Source: Primulina eburnea
Taxonomy: Eukaryota; Streptophyta; Magnoliopsida; Lamiales; Gesneriaceae
Length of the DNA: 64,000 bases
Assembly: GCF_022965805.1 (NCBI RefSeq)
Contig: NC_133108.1
Span: forward strand, 37,521,551 to 37,585,550
Direction of reading: 5' to 3'
Part shown: positions 1-11,057 of the stretch, one piece after another
How the letters are laid out: each line of letters opens with the position of its first letter
How positions within the stretch are numbered: the first letter of the stretch is position 1
The notes under the pieces: generated by a model
What the model was told of the DNA's origin: nothing
Database searches by the model: none
Seen by the model: only the letters and a program-made list of their open reading frames with translations
Position numbers and translations under genes: made by a program

Positions 1-1
1 G

Positions 2-145
2 AGGAGGATCCTGCAGAAGCTTTTCTCCTCGGATGGTTTTGTCAAGGCGTTTACCGGTAGCTCGGTAAAGACCTTTCTTGCCAAGTGGATGATTTCGGTT
101 GAAAAAGAATTTTGTAATGTAACGGGTGGACCCTTCCCCAAATAA
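2..145 (+). pseudogene. 3' end of an ORF entering from outside the window (47 codons)
   Basis: The frame is open from the first bases to a TAA at 143-145. The end reads as ordinary protein (for example ...KTFLAKWMISVEKEF...GGPFPK), not low-complexity sequence. Its start is outside the window. It lies in the probable 3' part of the Tat element on the same strand as the antisense ORF, so it may be the tail of another retroelement-encoded antisense ORF. I do not recognise the family. Confidence 0.35.
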
Positions 146-610
146 ATGAAATCTTATTTTATCTTATCACTTGCACTTTACTATCACCTTCTTTTTATTA
201 ACTGCCCCAACTGATAAATAATTTACAGAAATGAAATCTAAAACTTTCCGCATTTAGGATGGGGTATCCCGGCCTCGAATCTCTCGGGTAATAAAACCAA
301 ATACCGGTTTCAGGGTACCTCAGCTGTACAACGGAATATCATAGTAATATGATTCTGAACATTAAAATGCTCGTATGGGGAGAGTACCCACCCCTCCTAG
401 GTTATGATGGTGCCGTGACACTGATAATTGTGCCCACCTTTTCGGCTACCTGGAACAATTTACGAGGGGCATCCTGATCATCCACATGTCTAGATTGGAC
501 GGCTTCGATCAACTCTTGCCTTTGAATAATAAAGGAGACGATTCGACTGGCTGAAACTCTTGGACTTCCTCCACATTTAAGGACGTTTGCCTATAAATAA
601 GAGGGTATAG
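146..610. other. Non-coding stretch inside the probable retroelement 3' region
   Basis: No convincing ORF or RNA gene is visible. The text contains short pieces such as cccgg and tacccgg/ccgggta that also occur in the retrotransposon at 11570-11760. This fits element-derived DNA but does not prove it. A TATA-like tataaataagag sits at about 591-602, just before the ORF at 611. Confidence 0.3.
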
Positions 611-1066
611 ATGCAGAGTGACCCTCCATCCAAAATGTCGAGTTCAAGTAGTTCCAGTGCCTGCAGCAGTACACATGTCCTGGTGACTCCGGAAATGCGT
701 CCTCATGTGGAAGAGCTGAAGAAAAGAATTGAACAGCGCATATGGGCGAAGGTCATGGCCGTGCGGGACAAGGTTTACGACCTGGATTATACCTACCGCA
801 ATCATCTCGCCACTACTCGAGCACAAAGAGCAAGAGCGAGGAAGTATACCCGAGAGTTTGTAGTAAATCGGGTGACAGATCTGGTTGATGACGAAGTTCT
901 GCTGCACATGATGCTGTGGAAAGAGTGGCATGCTTTGAACAAGATACTGAAGGATGAATCCTTCGTCAACCTCCGCATTCATGAGTTAACTAATTGGATA
1001 ACGGAGTGGCAGGATTCTGTATCTCATACAATGGATCCCATAACTTTTCGCCGTTATTTTATGTAA
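611..1066 (+). CDS. Hypothetical 151-aa protein, probably retroelement-associated
   Basis: The ORF starts at ATG 611, with a second Met nine codons in before a serine run, and ends at TAA. The protein is Ser-rich at the N-terminus (residues 10-18) and otherwise looks alpha-helical and charged, with many Arg/Lys/Glu and Trp residues and no membrane segment or signal peptide. No catalytic or metal-binding motif is visible. A TATA-like tataaataag lies about 20 bases upstream. It has the same orientation as the antisense ORF at 1764-3987 and sits in what should be the 3' region of the Tat element, so a captured or element-encoded accessory ORF is the likeliest reading. A host exon is possible. 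I do not recognise the family. Confidence 0.4.
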   Translation: MQSDPPSKMSSSSSSSACSSTHVLVTPEMRPHVEELKKRIEQRIWAKVMAVRDKVYDLDYTYRNHLATTRAQRARARKYTREFVVNRVTDLVDDEVLLHMMLWKEWHALNKILKDESFVNLRIHELTNWITEWQDSVSHTMDPITFRRYFM

Positions 1067-1763
1067 TGGAAGTTTTATCGATTTTTATTGCTTCATTATT
1101 CTTCTGCAAACAAATCTTGTACAAATTTACGCGGACTGAAACAACAGACGTACCATAAATTGTAATAACCCAATCTTTAAAACTGAAACTATCCTTGTGA
1201 CATACCTGATGAAAATATGGTTCCAGGATCTAGTGTGTCCGTCATTCAGAACATACTCCCGGGCTGGTCACATCTTTGAATTTGTAACAAAATACCAGGG
1301 TCTCGGACTACCCGGACTTAGAAATCACCATCCCGGGTTTCTAGGTTTCCTGAGCTACGAGACAAACCCGCCGGGGTTTCCAAAACCCCCCGACTTACCC
1401 ACACAGCATCATAATGACACGTGTTACTCTATTCCAACAGGTCAGTAACGTTTCATATTTCGAGGAACAATAGGCCTGACACTAATCATGGCGTGTGTCC
1501 CTTCGCCTATCCTCACGGATTCCTAGGTTCATTTCACCCGTTCGATCTGTTTTCAATCAACGATGCAGATCCACTCTCTCTTTTATAAATTCTAACTGCC
1601 TCTTTTCGGGAGAATTATTTTCAAATTCGAAACTCCGGCGAAGCCCTTGCGAAAAATCCTCTCAAAGCTTTTTTACGAAGTTTCTCCCGTCTCCAGTGCG
1701 CCTCTGATATTGCCATTTTCCCCGACCGCATGTCTTCAAAGTTTGTAAGTCTTTCTTTATAAA
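1067..1763. other. Leader region upstream of the antisense ORF
   Basis: Short open frames exist at 1197-1448 and 1495-1707, but they have no recognisable domain and look like chance. The CT-rich stretch before 1764 (tctttctttataaaatgtc) would suit a 5' UTR. Nothing else can be supported here. Confidence 0.3.
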
Positions 1764-3987
1764 ATGTCTAACTCTACTTCTTCCACTTCTGGGGCCAATG
1801 CGCGAGGCTCGCCTAGCGACGAATCCGCTGCGCTATGTTCCGATGCTTCTCAATCTCCCCCACCCCGTCGCTCTATTACCCAACCTGCTAAGAAACCAGT
1901 AGTCCCTCCCATCAGACCTTCTTCTTCTTCTAAACCCTCCATTCATAGTCACTCCCGAGCTCTTGCCCAAAAGAAAGGTAAGGGTAAAGCTCGGGCCGCG
2001 GGCCCCCTTATGCTGAGGCCCCGGGAGTTCCCTGGTTCTCCTCTTTGAGCAGCACCCTGCGCTCGGGGGCGGATGGGGAACTTAGGACCTTGGGTAATAT
2101 TCCTTCCACTCTTTCTATCCTAATACCTGGGTCCTCGGATAGGGGAAAAAACCCCCCTCCCGGGTACACTACTTTCTTCCGGGATCAAATTAAGAATGGT
2201 CTTAGGTTTCCGGTTCACCCCTTTTTCATTGCAGTCGCCAAATTTTTTGGCATACCAGTTAACCAATTTCACCCCAATTCCTTTAGAATAATGGCTGCTA
2301 CTTATGTCCTCTTCCGTATGAACGATTTCCTCATCAACCCTCTCATCCTTCACTATTATTTTTCTTGCCGGTTCGGGGATAATGCCTTTTCCTTGACCGC
2401 CCGGCAAAACACCCGCTTCCTTGATGACATACCCTCTTCGCAGAAAGGGTGGAAAGGAAGATACTTTTTTATTCGACTTCCGGGAGATCTTCCCTGCTTG
2501 ACCGGTTTTCTCTCCTCTCTGCCTACACAACCTTCCCTTCCCGGCACTTATAAATTCGACGAACCCTTCATTGTGAGCCAGGATTTGGTGGAGGGGCGCA
2601 AATACTCATCTTCCACACTAATTTCTGATGAGAATCTGATCACTTACGGGTTGAGTCCCCGAGCTGAGGATCTCGAAGACCGCATAATCGATGAGGTGGC
2701 GGGCTCGGGCTCTCAACACGGTAATTCACCCTTCCGCCTTATTGCTCTTTTTCTCGTTTCCCTCTCCGTTTACTTACCGTTATTTCTTCTTTGTACAGAT
2801 AATTCCGAGAAGCAGGCGGCTTTTGCCAAAAGACGGGCAGCTGAGAAAGCTGCCCGAGAGAAGGATCTTGCGGCTCGCCGCGCAGCCGCTGAAGCAGAAA
2901 AGAAACGAGCTGCTGAGAATGCGTCTCAGAGAGTCGAGGTTGCCCGGGAAGATCCTCATCGGGACAACACCATCCGGGGGATGGCTGAGACTTCAGAGGA
3001 AACTGAGGATCTTATTCCTCTAAGTCAGAGGAAAAGAAGAGCTGTGGCAGAGCCCGAGCTGGTCATTCTTGAAAACCCGCCTGAAGGGGATCCAAGTGCT
3101 TCCCAGTCTACCCAATCCCGACCTTCCCAACAGCCTGCTGAGGTTCCAACTCCTGAGCTTCCTTTGAATAATATTTTTTTCGAAGGAGCTACTTCCAGTG
3201 GTGCCAAGCGCTTTAGGCAGATGCTTCGTCCTGCCGAAGCAATTTTTCTGAAGAGTGTCCCTGCTAGCAGCAGGTTTCTTGAAGGATCAAACCGGCTTTT
3301 CTCTGTAAGCCCCTCTTCCTTTCTTCTAACATATTCACCGGTCTATAATTTCTGAACTTTGTTTTCGTTCAGGCTGCTCAAATGATAGTCTCGGCCTTCG
3401 AAGAGGTGGCCTCCGTGGCTACTAAGACGAACAGGCAAGCTCGAGCGACTCAAGAAGTCCACGACCAACTTCAAGAGGAGATCGCTCGGGCTGAAAAGGC
3501 GCATGAGGAGAAGGTCGCCGGTCTCCTTGCTTCCTTGGAAAGAGCCAATCAACAATTGGCCTCAACTCAGCGGGCCTGGGACGAAAGTTTGGCTCGAGAA
3601 GAGGCCTCTCAACGGAAAATTGCTTTCCTGGAATCCCGGGCTCGATTTCTCGAAGAAGAAGCCACTCTTCAACAACATCGGGTTGTGGCTGCTGAAGATA
3701 GGCTCAAGCTCCTCCAACTTACTCACGAGGAATGGAAGACTGTCTTCCTTCAATCTTCGGACTTCCAAGCAGCTGTTGAAGATAGATCGTACAAATACTT
3801 CAACGTTGGCTTTGAGAAGTGCCAGGAACAATTTGAGGAGGAGGGCTTAATTCCGACAGACAAGGAGGGCTTTCCGGACATAGACCGAGCCATCGACTCC
3901 CTTCCTAAGGACGATGCTGCTAACAAGGAGACCGAGAAGGCTCCCGAAGAGGCCGGGGAGGAACCTGCTGCAATATTTTTAGTCTAG
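1764..3987 (+). CDS. Retroelement antisense ORF with 'putative gypsy type transposon' domain, two introns, one frame break
   Basis: This gene-like unit runs opposite to gag-pol. The N-terminal part (1764-2048) is Ser/Pro-rich and basic, and ends at a TGA. The next frame opens at about 2042 and continues, which implies a small indel there. From 2045 the protein contains the segment (about 2150-2560) typical of the Pfam family 'putative gypsy type transposon' (PF04195/Transposase_28), including a YVLFRMNDF core. Two stretches look like introns. 2721-2798 has GTAATT...TGTACAG and interrupts a Gly/Asp codon. 3305-3372 has GTAAGC...GTTCAG in phase 0 and joins the frame ending NRLFS to the one starting AAQMIVS. 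The C-terminal 205 residues are Glu/Ala-rich coiled coil ending in an acidic tail. The product is probably a retroelement accessory protein of unknown role; antisense ORFs of this kind are known in Tat elements. Confidence 0.7.
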
Positions 3988-4141
3988 GATTTTTCTTTAT
4001 ATTTCCATGCTTTCTTGTGTAATTATCGCCCCGGGCTTTGGTTATGAAAATTATTTTCCTTTTCGCAATATCTTAATCTCTGGCGAACCAAATATTTATA
4101 TTTGATAGGAAGTTAAAGAATGCGAACCTTGCTAAATACAG

Positions 4142-5719
4142 AGCCCCGAGCTCGGGTGTAACTCCCTGGGCTTTTTAGATAACCAAGGTACGGAGCCTTG
4201 GGCCGGGGAGCATGTCCCGGGACTTGGGAATGGTCGAGGTGTATTGCCCCGAGCCAGGGTGTAGTGCCCTGGGCTTTTAAAATAACCAAGGTACGGAGCC
4301 TTGGGCCGGGGAGCATGTCCCGGGACTTGGGAATGGTCGAGGTGTGTTGCCCCGAGCCAGGGTGTAGTGCCCTGGGCTTTTTAGATAACCAAGGTACGGA
4401 GCCTTGGGCCGGGGAGCATGTCCCGGGACTTGAGAATGTTCGAGGTGTCTTGCGCCGAGCCAGGGTGTAGTGCCCTGGACTTTTTAGATAACCAAGGTAC
4501 GGAGCCTTGGGCCGGGGAGCATGTCCCGGGACTTGGGAATGGTCGAGGTGTGTTGCCCCGAGCCAGGGTGTAGTGCCCTGAGCTTTTTAGATAACCAAAG
4601 TACGGAGCCTTGGGCCGGAGAGCATGTCCCGGGACTTGGGAATGGTCGAGGTGTGTTGCTCCGAGCCAGGGTGTAGTGCCCTGGGCTTTTTAGATAACCA
4701 AGGTACGGAGCCTTGGGCCGGAGAGCATGTCCCGGGACTTGGGAATGGTCGAGGTGTGTTGCCCCGAGCCAGGATGTAGTGCCCTGGGCTTTTTAGATAA
4801 CCAAGGTACGGAGCCTTGGGCCGGGGAGCATGTCCCAGGACTTGGGAATGGTCGAGGTGTGTTGCCCCGAGCCAGGGTGTAGTGCCCTGGGCTTTTTAGA
4901 TAACCAAGGTACGGAGCCTTGGGCCGGAGAGCATGTCCCGGGACTTGGGAATGGTCGAGGTGTGTTGCCCCGAGCCAGGGTGTAGTGCCCTGGGCTTTTT
5001 AGATAACCAAGGTACGGAGCCTTGGGCCGGGGAGCATGTCCCAGGACTTGGGAATGGTCGAGGTGTGTTGCCCCGAGCCAGGGTGTAGTGCCCTGGGCTT
5101 TTTAGATAACCAAGGTACGGAGCCTTGGGCCGGGGAGCATGTCCCGGGACTTGGGAATGGTCGAGGTGTGTTGCCCCGAGCCAGGGTGTAGTGCCCTGGG
5201 CTTTTTAGATAACCAAAGTACGGAGCCTTGGGCCGGAGAGCATGTCCCGGGACTTGGGAATGGTCGAGGTGTGTTGCCCCGAGCCAGGGTGTAGTGCCCT
5301 GGGCTTTTTAGATAACCAAGGTACGGAGCCTTGGGCCGAGGAGCATTTCCCGGGACTTGGGAATGGTCGAGGTGTGTTGCCCCGAGCCAGGGTGTAGTGC
5401 CCTGGGCTTTTTAGATAACCAAGGTACGGAGCCTTGGGCCGGGGAGCATGTCCCGGGACTTGGGAATGGTCGAGGTGTGTTGCCCCGAGCCAGGGTGTAG
5501 TGCCCTGGGCTTTTTAGATAACCAAAGTACGGAGCCTTGGGCCGGAGAGCATGTCCCGGGACTTGGGAATGGTCGAGGTGTGTTGCCCCGAGCCAGGGTG
5601 TAGTGCCCTGGGCTTTTTAGATAACCAAGGTACGGAGCCTTGGGCCGAGGAGCATTTCCCGGGACTTGGGAATGGTCGAGGTGTGTTGCCCCGAGCCAGG
5701 GTGTAGTGCACTGGGCTTT
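4142..5719. repeat. Tandem array, 103-bp unit, about 15 copies
   Basis: The phrase cggagccttgggcc recurs exactly every 103 bp from about 4191 to 5632, giving 15 copies. Each unit holds three dyads: CCAAGG-N7-CCTTGG, the palindrome GTCCCGGGAC (lost where variants read cccagg or atttcccg), and AGCCAGGG-N6-CCCTGGGCT. Variants recur with a spacing of three units: the 'aaccaaag' form at 5211 and 5520, and 'gccgaggagcatttcc' at about 5336 and 5645. So the last 309 bp were duplicated as a block. The array sits between integrase and the antisense ORF, where Retand-like elements carry tandem repeats. Open frames across it are a by-product of the repeat. Confidence 0.95.
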
Positions 5720-5814
5720 TAATTGTTTTCTTCCGGAATGTGGGAGATAATAATACAAAACCTCTGGAAAAAGCAAATCTTTCATTTATACCCTTAGCGA
5801 ATCGATTACATGTG

Positions 5815-7014
5815 TCATGTATAATATTGCTTTAAATTAAATACATTCCAAGGTTTCTTGAGAGAGCGTCCTTGCGCATCCTCTAGATAAAAAGACCCTG
5901 AGCTGACCCTCCGAATAATTTTGTAGGGCCCTTCCCATTTTGCTTCTAATTTTCCCACCTCTCCAGCTGGGTTGACCTTTTTCATGACTAAGTCTCCGAT
6001 TTGAAAATCGCGGACTCGGACCTTCTTATTGTAAGATTTCATAACTCGACCTCTGTATGCCTCCATGCGTATAAATGCCCGGTCTCTCTTTTCTTCGACT
6101 AAATCCAATTCCCTGGCCCGACTTTCATCATTATCGTGTGGGTAAGATTCTACCCGAGGAGAAGTCTCTCCAATTTCAACTGGGAGAACTGCTTCAGAAC
6201 CATATACAAGGCTGAAAGGGGTTTCTTGAGTAGGCAAACGAGGAGTAGTTCTGTAGGCCCAAAGAACACTAGGTAATTCTTCAACCCAATCCTTCCCTTT
6301 GCCTTGAAGTCTCGTCTTTAATGCCTGTACAATAATCCTATTAACAACTTCTGTTTGGCCATTTGCTTGAGGATAAGCCACAGAGGTGAAGGATTGAGTG
6401 ATCTTCATTTCTTGACACCACGAAACGATTCCTCTGCCTTGAAATTGCCTGCCATTATCTGAGATTAGTCTCCGGGGCACTCCAAATCGGCAGACAATAT
6501 TTTTCCACAGGAATTTCAATACTTCTGCCTCGGTAATTCTTGCCAAGAGCTCGGCTTCTACCCACTTGGAAAAGTAATCGACGGCTACTAATAAGAATTT
6601 CTTCTGAGCTCGGGACATTGGGAAATGACCCACAATGTCCATGCACCATTGATCAAAAGGACAAGACGCCCAAATAGGCTTCATAAAAGTAGCTGGGCTA
6701 TGCTTGAAGTTTGCATGATGTTGACATCCTTCGCAAGCTTGAACCACCCGGGTGGCATCTCGGTTAAGAGTTGGCCACCAAAATCCTGCAAGCATGGTTT
6801 TTCGAGCCAGAGACTTTCCCCCAAGGTGCTCCGCACAACATCCTTCATGAATTTCCCGGAGTACATAATCTACCTCTTTTTCAGGTAAGCACTTTAAAAG
6901 GGGTCCCTGGAATGATCTCTTATACAAGATTGTGTTTAAGAGAACAAACCTGGGAGCTTGTCTCTTAATTTTCTGAGCTTGACTTCTGTCCTCGTGGTGG
7001 TGCACCCTTTTCAA
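5815..7014 (-). pseudogene. Integrase domain of the Tat element
   Basis: The 399-residue frame opens without a true start; a TTG is simply the first codon after stops. The zinc-binding HHCC motif is at H56, H63, C94, C97. The catalytic core carries D126, D186 and E222 with 35 residues between the last two, the D,D-35-E signature. The C-terminal part has the usual GDLVMKKV...GKLEAKWEGPYKI chromatin/DNA-binding region and ends ...FNLKQYYT. The enzyme would insert the element's cDNA into host DNA. It is separated from the RNase H frame by stops at about 7033 and by a short stretch near 6990-7045 that reads sensibly only in another frame, so pol is interrupted here. Confidence 0.9.
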
Positions 7015-7032
7015 TAAATCTTATTAAGGGCG

Positions 7033-8199
7033 TCATCCAGGAGCTTTCCGGATCAGGTCCGTTGAGAGGATCAAGCGGGAGACGTGCAATACCTCCCGAG
7101 TGCTTACTTCACTTAGGGATGCTGCCATTTTTGCCAGAATATCTGCCTCGTCATTTTCTTCTCGGGGTATTTGCTCGATACTCCAATCCGCAAAGCCTTC
7201 TGCTCGAGTTTTGATAAGCTGTAGATATTTCAGCATCCTATCATCTTTAGCTTCATATACACCCTTTATCTGCTGAGTGACGAGTTGTGAATCAGAATAT
7301 ATAATTATCCGGGAAGCCCCGACTTCCCGAGCAGCTCGAATTCCAGCTAGCACGGCCTCGTACTCGGCCTCGTTGTTGGTTACTCGGGAATCAATCCTTA
7401 TTGCCAATTTGATTTTTTCTCCCGGGGGAGATATTATCACGACTCCTACTCCACACCCCGCAAGGCTAGATGCCCCATCTACAAATACTCTCCACACTTC
7501 CTCTTCATTGGGCTGGATCGTCTCGGATAAGAAATCTGATAAAGCTTGTGCCTTGATAGCCACCCGTGGCTTGTATTCGATATCATACTCCCCTAATTCC
7601 ACCGTCCATTTAATCATTCGCCCGGATACCTCAGAATGAGTCATGATTCTACCAAGAGGGCTGTTGGTAAGAACCACTATTTGATGCAATAAAAAGTAAG
7701 GTCTCAGCTTCCGGGCGGTCACGATTAAAGCCAATGCAATCTTCTCTACTTCTGTATACCGGAGTTCAGGCCCTCTTAGAGCGTGACTAACATAATAGAC
7801 AGGCTTCTGGTTAGAACCTTCTTCTTTGATCAAAACTGAGCTGACAGCGTGCTCTGTAGAGGATAAATATAGGAATAATTTCTCTCCGGGCTCGGGCTTT
7901 ACTAATATAGGGAGCTCTGCAAGATGGGCTTTCAAGTCCTGGAAGGCTTGCTCACATTTATCGTTCCACCCGAATTGCTGGGCCTTCCTCAAGATTTGAA
8001 AGAAAGGATAACTTCTGTGTGCTGATCGGGATATAAATCGAGAAAGGGAAGCAATCCTTCCTGTCAACTTTTGCCCCTCTTTTACAGATTGGGGAGAAGG
8101 CATACATAAGACAGACTTGACTTTCTCCGGATTTACCTCAATCCCCCGATCTGTAACCATAATCCCAAGAATTTGCCACTTTTGACGCCAAAAATACAT
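7033..8199 (-). pseudogene. RT C-terminus, RNase H and second (archaeal-like) RNase H of the Tat element
   Basis: The frame begins inside the RT connection. A first RNase H region (about residues 105-225) has LYLSSTEHAVSSVL where an active enzyme would have an aspartate, so it looks catalytically dead. A second RNase H starts at about residue 237 (WRVFVDGAS) and keeps acidic residues D241, E279 and D303 plus the ENDEADILAKMA tail. A second RNase H of archaeal type is an established mark of the Tat lineage. It would degrade the RNA strand during reverse transcription. The frame ends at TGA (7033-7035) followed by further stops, ahead of integrase. Confidence 0.88.
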
Positions 8200-9668
8200 T
8201 TGGCCGGGTTAAGCTTGATCCCATATTGTATGAGGGTGGCAAAAGTTTCCTCCAGATCATTAATGAAAGTAGTGACCTCCCGTGTCTTGCCCATGATATC
8301 ATCCACATAGACCTCCACATTCCGCCCCAGCTGCTTCTCGAATACTTTGTCCATAAGACGCTGGTAAGTAGCACCTGCATTCTTCAACCCGAAAGGCATT
8401 ACAATATAACAAAATGTACCTCTCGAGGTGACGAAGCTGGATTTGTCTTGATCATTTTTGGCCAGGGGAATCTGATGATACCCCTGGTACGCATCCATAA
8501 AACTCAGCAGCTCATAGCCTGAAGTGGAAACTACCAGCTGGTCAATCCGGGGCAGCGGATAATGATCTTTGGGGCACGCCTTGTTCAGATCGCGGAAGTC
8601 TACGCACATACGCCATTTGCCGGTGGATTTAGGTACTAAAACCACATTGGAAAGCCACGTAGGAAATTGAATTTCCCGAATATGCCCCGCCTTTAGGAGC
8701 TCCTTTACTTGTTCTGATATGACTTTGTCCTTTTCAGGACCAAAGTGGCTCTTTTTCTGCTTTATGGGGTGAGACCCCGGGAGGATGTTTAAATGATGCT
8801 CCGATATAAAGGGAGAAATCCCCGTAAGGTCCTGCTGGGACCAGGCAAACACATGGATATTAGTTTTTAAACATTTAATTAAACTTACCCGGATGGTCAT
8901 GCTGAGATCCCGAGCCACCCGGATTTGCTGGCCTGGCCCAATTTCCACCGCCTCCTGCTCTTCCTCTGCCACAAAGTGTATCTCCCCTTCCTCCACTCTC
9001 CTTCCTCCCGTCTCACCTATCTTAGCCCTCTTCCCCTCCCTCTTAGATCTGCTCTGATCCGCCCGGACTGCCTCTACATAACACTTCCGAGAAGAGGGTT
9101 GATCTCCCCGGACTTCTCCTACCCTGGCTCCCACAGGAAATTTTATTTTCTGGTGGTAGGTAGACGCTACAGCCCTCAACTCATTCATGGCTGGCCTCCC
9201 AAGGATGATGTTATACGATGACGGGGAGTCCACCATAGTGAAAGAAGTCATCACTGTTCTCTTGAGATCGTGAGAACCCAAAGTCAGAGGTAAAATAATT
9301 TCTCCCTCCGGATAAACCACGTGACCGGCGAAACCAAAAAGAGCAGTTTCCACGGTTTCCAGGTGATAGCCCTGCAAATCCATCTGCTCAAAAGTATCTT
9401 TGAAAATTACATTCACAGAACTGCCTGAGTCCACGAAGACCCGCAGAATATCATAATTCGCCACTCGGGCTTGGATCACCAAGGCATCGTTATGGGGTAG
9501 ATTCACCCTTCTTAGGTCCTCCGGGCCGAAACTGATGACTGCCTCACTCTTCCTCGATCCTTCCACCTCCAAACATTCTCTCCTACTCCTTGACTTCCTT
9601 GCCCGGTTAGAGTCTCCATCAGTAGAGCCTCCGGATATCATTTTAATCGTCCCTACAACCGGGGGCAA
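8133..9668 (-). pseudogene. Aspartic protease and reverse transcriptase of the Tat element
   Basis: The protease has the D-S-G active site at residues 80-82 (VFVDSGSSVNVIF). The reverse transcriptase follows, with KWRMCVDFRDLNKACPKDHYPLP, FMDAYQGYHQI and the catalytic YVDD box at residues 454-457. The RT then runs out of frame at about 8162, just after KFLG. A single lost base there explains why the following RT residues continue in the overlapping frame at 8199-7033. The frame overlaps the end of gag by 16 bases in a different frame, so gag and pol would need frameshifting or separate translation. Confidence 0.9.
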
Positions 9669-11032
9669 CTTTTTTCTTTGCTCAAGCTCAGACCCCCTTC
9701 TCCTTCCGAGCTCGATCTAGGATTGTTTCTGACACCTCCTCTCCGAGAAGTAGATCCGGGCTGCCGGGATGTCCATGGCGGTAGCCTAGACACCTGGGTT
9801 TTGATAATGGGATTTGGGAGGGAAGGCGCAACATAATTTCCCTTCAGAACTTTGCAATCCTCAGTGTTATGGTAGCCCAACTTGTGAAGAACACAAAATC
9901 CCTTTTTCTCTGGCCGGGACAGCTGATGGTCCGGGGCCAAATCTCTACTACACTCATGTACCTCCCTCTCTCGGGCAATCTTCAGAGGCACATGATGGGA
10001 GAAATGCCCTGGATTGCCCCTCTTTTGCCCCCTCTCCTCGGGCTTAGATGTCCGGTCTCCTCTTTCTTTCCTCACGGCCTCCCTCTTCTGCTTCTGGGCT
10101 TCCTCCATATTTATGTACTTTTCTGCCCGGGATAACAGGTCCTCAAAATCCCCGGGTACCTTTTTCGTTAGTGACTTGAAAAATTCTCCCTCCCTCAAAC
10201 CCTGAGTGAAGGCTGTAGTCTTAGTCTCGCCGGCACAAGATGGGACGTCTAGGGCTACCCTGTTGAAACTTTTGATATAAGCCCTCAAACTCTCTTCCGG
10301 GCTCTGCTTCACCTCAAAAAGACTAAAAGCAGTCTTTTTGTATTTCTTGCTGCTACTGAAGTGGTGTAGGAATACTTTTTGGAAATCTCTGAAAGAATGC
10401 ACACTTTGAGGGGGCAAACCCTCAAACCATCTCTGGGCGGAGTCCACCAGAGTTGTCAAGAATACCTTGCACTTGATTCGGTCAGTGTAGCAGTGCAGCA
10501 TGGCCATGTTTTCGAATCTGGCGAGATGCTCATCCGGGTCCGCATTGCCATCGTAATCTTTTACTTTGGCAAACTTGAAATTCCCGGGAAGAGGCTCCCA
10601 GACAATAATATCAGCAAACGGGCACCCTTTGGCAACGACCCGGGCAGCGCTACGGCTCTCCAACTGTCCCTCTAGGACCCTCATCTTTTGCTTTAACTCT
10701 CTCAACTCCTCTGCTGTAGTCGGAGCTTTTGACCCGACACTATAATCCATGTTACCTCCACTCACTTCCTCCTCCTCCCTCCGTTCTTGCTCTTGCTCCT
10801 GCTCCTGCTCCTGCTCTTGCTCTTGCTCTTGCTCGGGCGGCGTGTTGTGTCGAGAAACCTCTTTCCTAACCATGGCTTGAGCTATCGCGTCGGCCATCAT
10901 TTTTTTCAACTCTTCACGGGTCATGGTTACGAGATTCTGTTCGGTGTTATTAACACCCACTTGTCTTGAAGATTGTCCCCCGTCCCCCTGGGCCCGGGAG
11001 TTATTTTGGTCTATTCTCCTAGTTCGAGCCAT
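9653..11032 (-). CDS. gag: Gag polyprotein of the Tat element
   Basis: This is a 459-aa ORF starting at ATG 11032, 26 bases inside the primer site end. The N-terminal basic segment is followed by an uninterrupted Glu-Gln dipeptide run at about residues 68-82 (10787-10830), then the retrotransposon gag core (GNFKFAKVKDYDGNADPDEHL... and WFEGLPPQSVHSF), a Lys/Glu helix, and a zinc-knuckle-like FCVLHKLGYHNTEDC near the C-terminus. It would form the virus-like particle and bind element RNA. The frame is intact, but pol downstream is broken. The Glu-Gln run is a coding microsatellite and likely varies in length between copies. Confidence 0.9.
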   Translation of the reverse strand: MARTRRIDQNNSRAQGDGGQSSRQVGVNNTEQNLVTMTREELKKMMADAIAQAMVRKEVSRHNTPPEQEQEQEQEQEQEQEQERREEEEVSGGNMDYSVGSKAPTTAEELRELKQKMRVLEGQLESRSAARVVAKGCPFADIIVWEPLPGNFKFAKVKDYDGNADPDEHLARFENMAMLHCYTDRIKCKVFLTTLVDSAQRWFEGLPPQSVHSFRDFQKVFLHHFSSSKKYKKTAFSLFEVKQSPEESLRAYIKSFNRVALDVPSCAGETKTTAFTQGLREGEFFKSLTKKVPGDFEDLLSRAEKYINMEEAQKQKREAVRKERGDRTSKPEERGQKRGNPGHFSHHVPLKIAREREVHECSRDLAPDHQLSRPEKKGFCVLHKLGYHNTEDCKVLKGNYVAPSLPNPIIKTQVSRLPPWTSRQPGSTSRRGGVRNNPRSSSEGEGGLSLSKEKSCPRL

Positions 11033-11057
11033 ATCAACGTCTCGAGCTCAATATATT

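Noticed and set aside
4142..5719. CRISPR-like look of regularly spaced repeats
   Set aside because: The whole 103-bp unit is repeated with no unique spacers, and the window is plant nuclear DNA.
4142..5785. Overlapping long frames on both strands through the tandem array
   Set aside because: They repeat with the 103-bp unit and exist only because the unit lacks stops in some frames; no domain.
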